From: Castor canadensis | Lineage: Eukaryota; Chordata; Mammalia; Rodentia; Castoridae | NCBI RefSeq assembly: GCF_047511655.1 | Contig: NC_133389.1 | Span: forward strand, 151,109,973-151,173,972 | DNA: 64,000 nucleotides | Direction: 5' to 3' | Part shown: in pieces, positions 1 through 10,305 of the stretch | Layout of the letters: each line of letters begins with the position of its first letter | How positions within the stretch are numbered: the first letter of the stretch is position 1 | Made by a program: the position numbers and the translations under genes | The notes under the pieces: model-generated | What the model saw: only the letters and a program-made list of their open reading frames with translations | Told to the model about the DNA's origin: nothing | Database searches by the model: none

Positions 1-495
1 AAGTGCATGACTAGAGTTTACAATATCAAACAGCATACACATAGAACATTGCCATGATCACAAAAGTTATATTGAATAGCACTGATTTAGATGTAGCTAG
101 ACAATGCAATTATGCTGAATAAATCCAATAATTGAATCAATGTAGAATTTAGGTAATTCTGTATTTTAAAAAAAGCAATTTTTAATAGGCAGTTATTAAG
201 ATGTGATGTTTTCAGGTAAAATTACCTAATAAACAGAAATTATTCATCCAAGAGTATCAAAAACTAACATGTCTAACCACATAGGAAATTCATTCTTTAT
301 CCTTTAAAAAATTAACATCATAATTTTACCTGTTTTAAGATCAGTTTTCTAAAGGAGGTGGTGGCACAGGAATGCCGCAGAGTTCGAGTGTGGAATTCAT
401 TTGTTGAAAGTTAAATATCTCCCAGCTCTATAACAAAAAAAAAAAAAAAAAGAAAAACTATGAAATGTTAAGATAAGATTCTCAAGAATATAATC
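1..495. other. unassigned AT-rich sequence
   Basis: I see no gene or recognisable repeat here apart from an A-run at about 434-451, which may be the tail of an old retroposon. By position it probably belongs to the first intron of the minus-strand neighbour of NDUFB3; this is inference only. Confidence 0.4.
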
Positions 496-727
496 CAAGC
501 TGGGCAACAGTGGCTCATGCCTGTAATCCTAACTACCTGGGAGACAGATCCAGAGGTCTGCAATTCCAGGGTAGCCCAGGCAAACAGTTTGTGAGACTCC
601 CATGTCCAAACTAACCAGAACAAAATGGACTAGAGGAGTGGCTCAAGAGGTAGAGCACCTGGTTTGCGAGTGTGAAGCCCTGTCCCTGTCCCAGTCCCAC
701 ACCAAAGAAAAAGAAAAAGAAATATAA
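496..727 (+). mobile_element. dimeric SINE (7SL-like + ID-like)
   Basis: The left half is a 7SL/B1-like monomer (gtggctcatgcctgtaatcc). The right half is a tRNA/ID-like monomer (gtggctcaagaggtagagca) ending in an A-rich tail. This two-part element recurs through the window and is the main lineage marker. Confidence 0.85.
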
Positions 728-756
728 TACAAAGAAGACAGAAGAGTTTTGATACT

Positions 757-980
757 TTTTTTTTTTTTTTTGGTAGTACTGGGATTTGAGCTCAGAGCTT
801 CGTGCTTGCAAAGCAGGCACTCTTCTGTTTGAGCCACACCTCCAGTGCATTTTGCTCTGAGTATTTTGGAGCTGGAGTCTCGAGAACTATTTATTGGGGC
901 TGGGCTTGAATTGCAATACTCCCAATCTTAGCCTCCAAAGTAGACAGAATTACAGGTGTGAGCCACCAGTGCCCAGCTTT
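757..980 (-). mobile_element. dimeric SINE, antisense
   Basis: A T-run at 757-772 is the tail. It is followed by the reverse complement of the ID-like monomer and then of the 7SL-like monomer (caggtgtgagccaccagtgc). Confidence 0.85.
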
Positions 981-1232
981 GATAGTACATTTATGATTAC
1001 AGCTCAACTCATTTTTCTAAAATTATGGTTTCTAGAAAGCATGCATGTATACCTTTATCTATCTATATATGTACATGTACATATATATGTACTTCTAAAA
1101 TATTCATGCCCCTCATCCTCTCCTTCCCCCACCAGCTATTATTCTAAGCTTTGAAATACAGTACAGCGATATCTCTCTCCCTTTCACACACATCACACTT
1201 AAATAAATCCTCATTAAAATTTCAATATTTTA

Positions 1233-1321
1233 GGGCTGGTGGAGTGGCTCAAGTGGTAAGAGCACCTGCCTAGCAAGTGTGAGGCCCTGAGTTCAAACCC
1301 CAGTGCCGCCAAAAAAAAAGG
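1233..1321 (+). mobile_element. ID-like monomeric SINE with flanking duplication
   Basis: A clean tRNA-derived monomer with A-box-like ggctcaagtggtaagagc and B-box-like gagttcaaaccccagtg, ending in an A-tail. It is flanked by 17-bp direct repeats (aaaatttcaatatttta) at 1216-1232 and 1322-1338, the mark of L1-machinery insertion. Confidence 0.88.
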
Positions 1322-1338
1322 AAAATTTCAATATTTTA

Positions 1339-1375
1339 ATTCCCAGTGCCATGAAAAAAAAAAAGAAAGAAAAAG
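1339..1375 (+). mobile_element. SINE 3'-end remnant
   Basis: The segment starts with the last bases of an ID-like monomer (ttcccagtgccatg) and continues as an A-rich tail. It lies between the second (1322-1338) and third (1376-1388) copies of the same target repeat, so it looks like a second, 5'-truncated insertion into the same site. Confidence 0.6.
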
Positions 1376-1388
1376 AAAATTTCAATAT

Positions 1389-1485
1389 GTAGGGCTGGGG
1401 ATATAGCTCAGTGGTGGAGTACATGTTTAGCATGTTCAAAGACCTTACCTTTGATCCCCCGGTAGGAGGTGAAATTTAAAAAAAA
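1389..1485 (+). mobile_element. ID SINE (tRNA-Ala-like)
   Basis: Starts with gggctggggatatagctcag, close to the canonical rodent ID core, and ends in an A-run. It directly abuts the third copy of the local target repeat. Confidence 0.8.
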
Positions 1486-1650
1486 AATGAAGTATAAAAT
1501 TAAGCTTAAATAGTATCAAAAGACTATTTCCTGCATGGGAGGGGCAAGAAATGTTTCTTTTTTCCCATTTCTCCCCAGTTTTATCCTGCTATACTAAATT
1601 TCTTTCCTAATAAACTGTAGTATTGTTTTTACTAAATATATATATATTTA

Positions 1651-1766
1651 TGAGGAACCAATGGCTCATGCCTGCAATCTTAGCTCCTCAGGAGCAGAGA
1701 TCAGGAGGATTGTGGTTTGAAGCCAGACCTAGGTAAATTCATGAGACCCTAGCTTGGAAAAAACCC

Positions 1767-1821
<55 letters not shown>

Positions 1822-1863
1822 CAGTGGAGTGGCTAAGTTCAAACCCCAGTGTCACTCCCCCCA
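1651..1863 (+). mobile_element. dimeric SINE with expanded (CA)n linker
   Basis: 7SL-like left monomer, then a pure (CA)n run at 1771-1819 replacing the usual A-rich linker, then a shortened ID-like right monomer. The microsatellite probably grew from the linker. Confidence 0.8.
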
Positions 1864-1922
1864 CACACACACTATCAAAGGCTACAAAATCATTTTGATT
1901 GCATGTCATGTAACTGCAATGT

Positions 1923-2126
1923 TGCTGGGTACCAGTGGCTCACGCCTATAATCCTAGCTACTCAGAAGGCAGAGATCGGAGACAGACATCAGGAGGATTG
2001 TGGTTAGAAAACCAGCACAGGCAAATAGTTTGCAAGACCCTGTCTTGAAAACACCCATCACAAAAAAGGGCTGGAGGAATGGCTCAATATGTAGGCCCTG
2101 AGTTCAAGCCCCAGTACTGAAAAAAT
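1923..2126 (+). mobile_element. dimeric SINE
   Basis: Left monomer contains gtggctcacgcctataatcc. The linker contains aacacccatcacaaaaaagg. A short ID-like right monomer ends ccccagtactg. This is the commonest SINE type of the window. Confidence 0.85.
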
Positions 2127-2274
2127 AAGTAACTGCAAATTTTATCATTAAAAAAAAAAGAACATGGAAAATGCTGCTAACTCTAATTTTTTGGCATAAA
2201 AATAATACTAAGTTCCTTGGGCAGACAGAATCATTTTCAAATAGCTAAACATAAAGTCTTATTAGAAAGTAGTA

Positions 2275-2371
2275 ACTGGACTGGAGATATGACTCAGGTG
2301 GTAGAGTGTCTGCTTTGCAAGCTTGAAGCCTTGAGTTTAAACCCCAGTCCCACTACAAAAAAAAAAAAAAA
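2275..2371 (+). mobile_element. ID-like monomeric SINE
   Basis: Contains ctggagatatgactcaggtg and a B-box-like segment, followed by a 15-base A-run. Confidence 0.8.
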
Positions 2372-2475
2372 TCCAGGAAAGGAATGACTATTTTCATGTA
2401 TTTGCTGACTATATCATCCATCACAGCTTATAAATCCAAAACAGTAAAAGAAATTAACACCTTAATGTGTTCATT

Positions 2476-2655
2476 AGCCAGGTGCCGGTGGCCCACGCCT
2501 GTAATCCTAACTACTCAGGAGATCAGTTGATCACAGTTTGAAGCCAGCCCAGGTAAATAGTTCCTGACATACTATCTCAAAAAAACCATCACAAAAAAAG
2601 GCTAGTGGAGTGACTCAAGGTATAGACCCTGAGTTCAAATTTCTAGTTCATTAAC
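2476..2655 (+). mobile_element. dimeric SINE
   Basis: Left 7SL-like monomer (ggtggcccacgcctgtaatc), linker with ccatcacaaaaaaaggctag, and a very short right monomer. Confidence 0.82.
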
Positions 2656-2889
2656 AATATGCACCTTTTAAATAATAAGAATACACAACAAAATTCTCTT
2701 ACAATTATCATTGTAAAGTCTCCAATATTCTTTAGAATCAAAGGGTTAGAACCCCTTCTTTCACCACGGCAATGACTTTTTCTCTTATATATTGAGCTTT
2801 CACATGAAACTTTTATTTTATGAGTAGATTCATATAGTGAGGGACTTCAGAAGGACTAATGGAATATCTCTGGAAAGAATACATACAAG
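2656..2889. other. unassigned sequence
   Basis: AT-rich sequence with no reading frame or repeat that I can recognise. Confidence 0.4.
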
Positions 2890-3225
2890 AAGACCTGATG
2901 TGTGGCCTATGCCTGTAATTCCAGCTACCTGAGAGGCAGAGAGGAGTTTCATGGTTTGAGGCCAGCTTGAGCAAAAGTTATCTAGACCAAAAACAAGCCA
3001 GGTGTGGTGGCCACAAGTAGGGTCTCAGCTACTTTGGAGGTGGAAGTAGGAGAATGGTGGTTTGAAACCAGCCTGGGGAAAGTCAGTGTAAGTTAGTGTG
3101 AGACCCTATTTGAAAAGAACAAACTAAAAGCAACAGGGCTGGGGGGTGTGGCAAGTAGTAGTGTAACTGACAAGCAAGTGTGAATCTCTGAGTTCAATCC
3201 CCAGTACTGCCAAAATATAAAAAAT
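2890..3225 (+). mobile_element. trimeric SINE
   Basis: Three units in order: a 7SL-like monomer, a second 7SL-like monomer (ccaggtgtggtggccacaag), and an ID-like monomer ending ccccagtactgcc. The same three-part layout occurs at 3558, 7866, 35914, 43388, 60892, 62015 and, antisense, at 63606. Confidence 0.75.
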
Positions 3226-3557
3226 ATACATGAGATGCTGGTAACACTTTGAGCAGGCGCACTTGATGCCAAGGAAACAGGGTAAGAATGAGATAATACT
3301 GTCCAGAGTCTCTATGGTTCTTCAGATAAAAAAATCTGGCACACAATAAAAAATTACTAAGTATACAAAATGACAAGAAAATATGAATAACACTGAATAG
3401 AAAACGGACATGAAAAATCAGTTCCAATAGCAGAGTTAACACAAAATGACAATTATTTAAAATAATTCTAGCATATTAAAGAAAATAAAGGAGAAATGAA
3501 CAAAATTGGTGAAAGAGGCATTTACCAATTAATTAGGATCTATAAAAATAATTAAAC
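3226..3557. other. unassigned AT-rich sequence
   Basis: No recognisable gene or repeat. A minus-strand frame of 82 codons here has no features of a real protein. Confidence 0.4.
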
Positions 3558-3880
3558 AGCTGGGAACAGTGGCTCACGCCTATAATCCTAGCTACAAAGG
3601 AAGTAGAGATTGGGAGGATCACAGTTTGGGGTCAGTCTGGACAAAAGTTTCACAAGACCCCATCTCAACCAATGGCTGGGTATGGTGGTATACAACTGTT
3701 ACCCCAGCTAGGTGGGGAAGCACAAATAAGAGGATCGTGGTCCAGGCCAGCCACGATATAAAGCAAGATTCTACCTCAAAAATAACTAATGCAAAAAGGG
3801 CTAAAGTTATGGCTCAAGTAGTAGAGCACCTATCTAGCAAGCTAGAGACCAAATTCTATACAGCCAAAGAAATATTAAAC
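3558..3880 (+). mobile_element. trimeric SINE
   Basis: 7SL-like unit, second 7SL-like unit beginning at ggctgggtatggtggtatac, then an ID-like unit (atggctcaagtagtagagca). The open frame across it is an artefact of the repeat. Confidence 0.78.
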
Positions 3881-4374
3881 AGGCACTCTAGACCTGAAAA
3901 ATACAATGTATGAAATTAAGAACTCAATATATTGGTTCCATAGCATGCTGGACACAGCAGAGTAGAGGATTAGTAAACTAGAAAACAATCAATAAAAATA
4001 CCCAAACCAGAGCATAAAGAGAAAAACGAGAAGAAGAGATGAGAAAGGAAAGGCAGGGGGAAGGAGGAGAGGTTTAGAGAAGTATGTAAAAGGTCTAAAC
4101 CACATACACACACACACAACAGAAGTGCCAGACAACAGGAGAAATAGATAAATGCAATATTCAAAGAAAGAATAGCTGAGAGTTTTCCAAACCCAATTAA
4201 AGAAATCAACCCAGAAATTCAAGATGCTCTGCCAACTTCCAGCAGGATACAGTAAAAGAAACCATATCTAGAATATCATAATCAAACTACAAAAGGAAAG
4301 AATGAAGAGAAGAGAAGGAAAAATAATACAAAAGCAACAATTTGGGAAGAGTTGACCTTCAAAAAAAAAGAAGA

Positions 4375-4480
4375 GAGCCAGGCATATGTGGATGTGGTAG
4401 CATATACCTATAATCCCAACACTAGTAGGCTGAGGCAGGAGGATCTCGAATTCCAGGAGACCCTGTCTCAAAAAAAAAGG
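4375..4480 (+). mobile_element. 7SL-like monomeric SINE
   Basis: B1-like monomer (gccaggcatatgtggatgtg ... ctgaggcaggaggatctcga) with an A-rich tail, inside the L1 relic. Confidence 0.7.
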
Positions 4481-5261
4481 AACAGGAGGAAGAAGGAAGA
4501 AAGGAGGAGGAGGACAAGTTCTACTACTACTACTCAGATGCAGAGTGTTTCACCAGAAAATTCTTCTAAACAAGGAAGAAACATCAAGCTTGTTACAAAG
4601 TCTTCTATAGAACAGAAAATAATAGAAAATGTCCTCGTTTTTAAGAACCAGTGCAACCATGATGGCAAAAATTGATACAGGTATTATATAAAAAAGAATT
4701 TACTGTAGACACACAGCAGTAGCTTTGAAAATATCACCTGATCATCCATTAGGTATAGAAAACACATGACAAAATTCAAAACTCATTCATGATAAACTCT
4801 ATTCAAAGTTCACACACACACACACACAAATCCATACAAAGCCCACAGTATCATAATCAATGGTAACACTGAAAACTTAGCATCTCAAGCAGAGAAAAAA
4901 AAGACAAAAATGACCATTACCACCATTTCTATTCAACACTATACTACAGGGCTTTTTCCTAGTATAGTAAAGCTAGAGAAACAAAAAAAATTAATAATAA
5001 TAAAGACTAGAAAGGAAGAAATATCATTATTCACACAAGATAGGATATATACCTAGAAAACCCAAAAGATTCTACTAATTATTAGAATTAACAAGTGAAT
5101 TTATATTTCTGAATATAACAAAAAAACAATCATGCTTCTATAAACTAGTCATGGATTTAAAACAAAAGTATAACAGCATTAAAAACCAGAATTACTTAAC
5201 AAAAGATGTGCAAGACTTCTCTAACAACACTGGAAACATTTTTGAAAGAAACTTACAAGTA

Positions 5262-5756
5262 TCTAAATATAGTTTAGTGTCACTTAATGACAGGGATTAT
5301 GATCTAAGAAATGTGTTGGTAGGTGATTTTGTAGTGTGTAAACATCACAAAATGTACTTATACAAACCTGGTCTCTGATGATATCAAGACAACGCAGTAA
5401 ACATGAGATGTATGAAGTTGCTGCAGGCATAGCAGCAGGGTAAACATTTTGTTGCAAGTAGAAGTATACTCTAAAAAGTGATATTAAAAAGTATGGCATA
5501 GAAAATATACAAATCAGTAACACAGGTGTTTATTATCATTATCAAGTATTATGTACTGTACATAACTGTATATGCTATACTTCTATAAGCAGCGTTGAAG
5601 GTTTGTTTACACCAGCATCAGCACAAAACACATGAATAATGTATTGCATTAGGCAGTTATAACAGCTACAGTCCATTAGGCAACAGGAAATTTTCAACTC
5701 CATCATATATGCAATCCATGGTTAACTACAATCTCCTTAGGCAGTACATAACCATA
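5262..5756. mobile_element. Tigger/MER2-like DNA transposon fossil
   Basis: Resembles the MER2/Tigger1 (pogo/Tc1-mariner) family: ggtttgtttacaccagcatc, catgaataatgtattgcatt and acataactgtatatgctata are typical stretches, with remnants of end sequence near 5275 and 5740. It has no transposase frame. It splits an L1 relic whose ORF2 continues on both sides, so it inserted after the L1. Confidence 0.7.
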
Positions 5757-6252
5757 AATGGAAAGATATGCTATGTTCATAGATTGAGAAGACTCATAGT
5801 AAAGACATCAATTCTCTCCCAAATAATTTCTAGTTTCAGAGCAATCTTAAGCAAATCCCACTCCCCTCTTCCCTTTTAAGGAGAAACTGAAAAGAGGATT
5901 CTAAAATCCCTATGTAAATGCAGAGACAAGAATAGTCAACAGAATCTTGAAAAAATAAAAATTGGAGAATACTCTTATTAAGACCTGTTATACAGCTATA
6001 GTAATTAAATCTGTACAAGTATAGTAACTAACACTTACCAGTGGAAAGTGTATAAACAGGCATACACAGATAGGATTGCCTGAATGTAACAAAGGTAACA
6101 TTGCAATGCAATGGGGGAAAGTAGTCATTTAAATAAAGATGCTGGGTCAACTGGATATCCCTATGGAAAATATTGATCACAAAAGTAAATTCCAAATGGA
6201 ATATAAATCTAAATGTGAAAAGAAAAAAAACCTTACAATCTTTGTAAGTAAG

Positions 6253-6355
6253 GCCCTTTCCTCCCTTCCTTGACTTATGGTCTCATTATGTACCTAGGCT
6301 TGAACCTCAGCCTCCCACATATGAGATTACAGACATGCACCATGCCCAGCTTTGG
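6253..6355 (-). mobile_element. 7SL-like monomeric SINE, antisense
   Basis: Reverse complement of a B1-like monomer (cttgaacctcagcctcccac ... accatgcccagctttgg), inserted in L1 ORF2-like sequence. Confidence 0.72.
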
Positions 6356-6430
6356 CAAACATTTTCAAAACTGGACCATATTAAGTCTGCCATCAAAAAA
6401 CAGATTAAGAGAATGAAAAGACAAGCAAAG

Positions 6431-7009
6431 GCCTAGAGGAAGGTATCAACAATGGTATGCCTGATATCAACAGAGGAGAGATCTGTGATTGCTTGTGGTG
6501 GGGCAAGGAAAACTATGACATCCAGGGAGAAAACACTACCAGCTAAACCAGGACCACTTACCCTTAATCATGAGCCTAGTACTGAGTATGGAGGAAAAGT
6601 GTGACAAGAGAAGGGCCTTCCACTTCTGGACAAGACAGTGAAAGGAACTCAACCTTGACAGGAAAGAATTTATCTTCTTGCTTGAAATAATTTAAAAATG
6701 ACAAAAATACATGGAAAAGGTTTTCAAGACTCTGGACACAGTCAATAAAGAACAATCAAGTTGCCCCAACTTCCTCCCTTAAAAGTGTTCAGGCTACAGT
6801 AGAAAATGCAGGCTAAATCTGGCATACTCCCTGAGTTAAGAAGGTAGACCTGAGAATCCAAGTGATACAGGGGCTAGGCAGGGAGTGAGGAAACCTGATG
6901 GCTAAGAACCATGGCTAGGATGTTGATAAGGAATCACATCCTAGACTGCTGGCATTAATAGAATGGCAGGATTGTGCTCACCCACAGCCCCTGGGGCCCA
7001 CAAAAAAAT
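6431..7009. other. unassigned sequence
   Basis: No gene seen. Base composition differs from the AT-rich flanks, and the stretch lies just before an LTR-like segment. It could be eroded retroviral internal sequence, but I cannot identify any domain. Confidence 0.35.
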
Positions 7010-7352
7010 AAAATGACAACCCTAGTCTGACCATCTAAGGCCAAACAAAAATGTTCCCTGTCTGACATATGGGAGGAGATGATGACACATAGCCCAGTCT
7101 CTGAAAGTTAATGACACATAACCCAGTTTTCCAATACTAACACCACCATGTCACAGACCCCATCAAAAGCTTGAGTTCAGCACTGCATCTTGAGCCTGCC
7201 CACTCAGCTGGAGAGGGCATTTTTGCTTGCTTTTGCTTCCATTTGCATTAATAAACCTGCTTCTGCTTAAGTCTCCTCTGTGTCCATCCTTAAATTCTTT
7301 CCCTGATAAGACCCAGAACTTTCTGATCCCTGTACTTGGTGACTGGAATCCG
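7010..7352 (+). mobile_element. LTR-like fragment
   Basis: Has the layout of a retroviral LTR end: a polyadenylation signal (attaataaacc, about 7247-7257), a T/C-rich stretch after it, and a terminal ccggtgaca. Boundaries and family are uncertain. Confidence 0.45.
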
Positions 7353-7377
7353 GTGACATATTTTAGAAAGCCAAAAC

Positions 7378-7406
7378 AGTAGAGGGTCTCAAGGAGACCC
7401 TCTACT
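7378..7406. other. perfect 13-bp inverted repeat (hairpin)
   Basis: agtagagggtctc at 7378-7390 is the exact reverse complement of gagaccctctact at 7394-7406, with a 3-base aag loop. It lies 26 bp past the end of the LTR-like segment. Confidence 0.85.
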
Positions 7407-7730
7407 CAGGTTCAGGTGACTTTATTCTGATTCCTTACAGATAGGGGAGGAGGGCGCCTTTTCAGTTTTACTCTCTCCTTCTAGACTATTACCTTGTAAA
7501 ACTTGCAAACAGTGGAGGTTTACTCTTCCTCTCTCCAGTGTCTGGGAAAATCAATTCCTAAACCACAACTACATGTAAAGATTTTGGGCTCTGTGTTTTC
7601 ACTCCTTTCAACTTCTACTAAGATGGTTTTGCTCTTCAAGATCCTTTAGAAATTTTGTTATTCTTAGCCAGCCCTAGCAGGAATGAAACATTCTGTAACT
7701 CTTAGATTCATGTAAGACAAAAGGGGAGAA

Positions 7731-8890
7731 ATGTGGAAAGGCATCTTTTTAAAAAAATTCAAGCAGCAGCAAAATTTGCATAGTTATCTGCAGTTATATG
7801 TGGACATGTGGTCTTTGTTTCCTGCTGTCATACAGTTTGGGCTAAAAAGAAAAAAAAAAGGCAAGCCAGGTGCTAATGGCTCAAACATGTAATCTCACCT
7901 AGGTGGGAGGCTGACTTTGAGGTCAGCCATGACAAAAAGTTCACAAGACCCCATCTCTAGTAGCTTGGCAGAGTGGCATGTACCTGTCATCCCCAACTAT
8001 GCAGGCAGCTGAGATCATGAGAATCACAGTTTAGGGCCAGCCTGGGAAAAAAGTTTGAGAGACCCCATCTCAACAGAAAAAAGCTGGGCATGGCAGCATC
8101 TCAGCTGTAGCAGTATGTGTAAAATAGGATGATCATGATCATGGTCTGTGCCAGTCTGGGCAAAAAGCAAGACCCTATCTCAAAAATAAACAATAAAGAG
8201 GCATGCCTCTAGTGGTACAGCACCACACAAAACTGTGAGTTCAACTCCCAGTATCACCAAAAAAAAAAAAAAAAAAAAGGCAAAAAGGAACTAGAGTAGG
8301 TAGGAGTTAAAGATATAAAGGAGGAGAAAGTAGAACATTTTTGGATTAAAAAAAGGACTTTGTATATAAATACATTTTGTCTTAAAAGCACAATAATGTT
8401 CCAAATTGAAAACAGGACAGAAACAGAAGGCTACAAGCGTGTTTCAAAAGGATTGTGTTAGGATTTATGCTGAGATACAATTAATGGAATATGTTAGGGC
8501 ATGAGAAGACTTAAGATAATTTTAAGAGGACATTCTGTAGATAAAAAGGTTTTTACATGGTAAAATAAGGTTTTGTCTTAAAGGATTATTCCAAAATGAA
8601 AATAGACAGATGGAGTCAAAAACAAGAAGGTAAAAAGTATGTCGTAAAAGAACACTGTAAGAATTATGATGAAATGTAACTGATAAAAGAGCTAATGCTG
8701 TCTTGATAAACTTATAAAAGATCTCTAAAAGCTTCCTCTTAAGCCCTAATAAAGCTGGGACACAAAGAAGTACATCTTTCATCTTCTCTCTGAGATGACC
8801 TACTCTCCTCTGTAAGAGTGTATCCTTACTTTCCTTAATAAGCTTTGCTGTTACTTTTGCTAGGTTTCATATCTTGCTTGAAATTTTCTC
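7731..8890 (+). mobile_element. probable ERV 3' LTR interrupted by a SINE
   Basis: A polypurine-tract-like aaaaggggagaaa at 7719-7730 is followed at once by tgtggaaagg, the expected PPT/LTR junction. Further on, cttataaaagatctctaaaa (about 8710) and ccttaataagctttgctgtt (about 8839) resemble a TATA box and a polyadenylation region. A trimeric SINE (7866-8280) interrupts it. The right end is not defined. Confidence 0.5.
7866..8280 (+). mobile_element. trimeric SINE
   Basis: Two or three 7SL-like units (ctaatggctcaaacatgtaa; gcttggcagagtggcatgta; gctgggcatggcagcatctc) followed by an ID-like end and a run of about 20 A. One 7SL-like unit may be extra. Confidence 0.7.
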
Positions 8891-9257
8891 TTCTGGGAAC
8901 ATACTGAGGACATCAACCGAAACTCCTGATAGCAAGTAGATCAAGTGCAGAGGACAGAGTAATGGAGAAAGCAACACAGAGAAAGAACTCTGGAGTTCTT
9001 CACAGGATCCCCTCTAACAGAAGAAAAGTGATCAATACATTGCGTATGTGAAGAAACTACCAAAAAAGCAGTGTCCTGAATTCACACAGGGCCAGAAACA
9101 GGGCCTTTTCCCACCAATCAGATTAAAGACTGGATAAAGTACATAGAAGAGTCCTTCCTAAGTAAAGGGAAATGCTTAGTCTACACTGAGCACAGATCCA
9201 GTACTGCTTGTGCACAGATCCAGTACTGCTTGATAAATCTTAAAATCAAAACCTAAG
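8891..9257. repeat. unassigned sequence with a 22-bp tandem duplication
   Basis: cacagatccagtactgcttg occurs at 9191-9210 and again at 9213-9232, a perfect tandem pair with a 22-bp period. The rest is not recognised. Confidence 0.6.
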
Positions 9258-9440
9258 CCGGGTGCCAGTGGCTCACGCCTATATTCCTAGCTACTTAGGA
9301 GGCAGAGATCAGGAGGATCACGGTTTGAAGCCAGCCAGTTAGCAAGACCTTACCTGGAAAACACCCATCACAAAAAAGGGCTGGTGAAGTGGCTCAAGGT
9401 GTAGGCCAAGTTCAAACCCCAGTACCACATAAAATAAAAT
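9258..9440 (+). mobile_element. dimeric SINE
   Basis: Well-preserved example: gccgggtgccagtggctcac, a linker with cacccatcacaaaaaagggc, a right monomer ending gttcaaaccccagtacc, and an (aaaat)n tail. Confidence 0.88.
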
Positions 9441-9469
9441 AAAATGCTGAGTCATGGAAGTGCTAATTT

Positions 9470-9650
9470 TTTAAAAGATGACCTACACCAAAGCATAATA
9501 TGAAAACCATAATATATGAGATGAAAAATAAATACTGGATGGGAATAACATTAGATATTCCAGAAAAAAAGATTAGTGAACTTGAAGACAAAGCAACAGA
9601 AATTAACCAAAATAAAACACAGAGAATCCAAATAATCTGGACTTCGTAAA
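9470..9650 (+). mobile_element. ancient L1 fragment
   Basis: aagattagtgaacttgaaga ... gaaattaaccaaaataaaac resembles the ORF1 coiled-coil-coding part of old mammalian L1. Strongly decayed. Confidence 0.5.
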
Positions 9651-10305
9651 TGTCATGCCGACCTTTGGCAAGAAGAAGGGCTCCAATACAAATTATTAAA
9701 TCCTTGGTAATCCTGGCTTTCTCCAATAAAACTACCTGAGGCAGTGGATGGATGGGATTTATGGCAAGATCTGTCCTCAAACATAAAAGAATCAATAGGT
9801 TACATCTATGTACAAAGTTAGGATAAGGTGGACTATATTTTGATATACTAATTTTAATCCTGAAATTTTCCACAATACTCAGAGAAAACTAAGGGAATAT
9901 GGTTCTAGGCCCCACCCATATGCATAGAATTTTTCTTCTACCTACAGTCAACCTTAACACTATATAAACAGACAGTAACACAAAGCACTAGCTAATCTTC
10001 AAAAATATTTTATTGCTATAAACTGTTATGTTTTATAATATCTAGTACAGTGTTTCTAATTCCTTCTGTCGTAGACTACAATTAAGGAAGCACTGCATAG
10101 TTTAAGTTATCTGAAAGTCTTCTAATAGATAAGGAAATAACGGTGTAAGACACTACCTTTTCTTAGCTAATCAACTAAAAGCACAAAACTGATTAAGTGT
10201 TATGAGTATTATGTTTGATGTGCATTATGCATATTGAACATTACATAAAAATATAATACACTGTAAAACCTATATGAAAATAATCGTGTGTGCACTTGAA
10301 AGCCC
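9651..10305. other. unassigned sequence
   Basis: Mostly AT-rich. A minus-strand frame of 136 codons (9463-9873) is open, but it overlaps L1-like sequence, is very rich in I/L/F and has no motif I recognise. I do not call it a gene. Confidence 0.4.

Larger units (their letters stand above)
4126..6430 (+). mobile_element. ancient L1 relic, interrupted
   Basis: Degenerate L1 sequence in sense order. 4130-4320 resembles the 5' UTR/ORF1 area of old L1. 4765-5250 resembles ORF2 reverse-transcriptase sequence (cattcatgataaactct, aggaagaaatatcattattc). 5757-6430 resembles downstream ORF2 (atggaaagatatgctatgtt, gctgggtcaactggatatcc). Many stops and indels. A 7SL-like SINE (4375-4480), a Tigger/MER2-like element (about 5262-5756) and an antisense SINE (6253-6355) have inserted into it. 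Confidence 0.7.

Noticed and set aside
1065-1094. palindromic tatatatgtacatgtacata as a regulatory site
   Set aside because: It is part of low-complexity alternating TA/GTAC sequence and has no supporting context.
1233-1321. tRNA gene (A/B-box-like sequence)
   Set aside because: This and all similar sites are ID-like SINE monomers with A-tails. They do not fold as complete tRNAs and are highly repeated.
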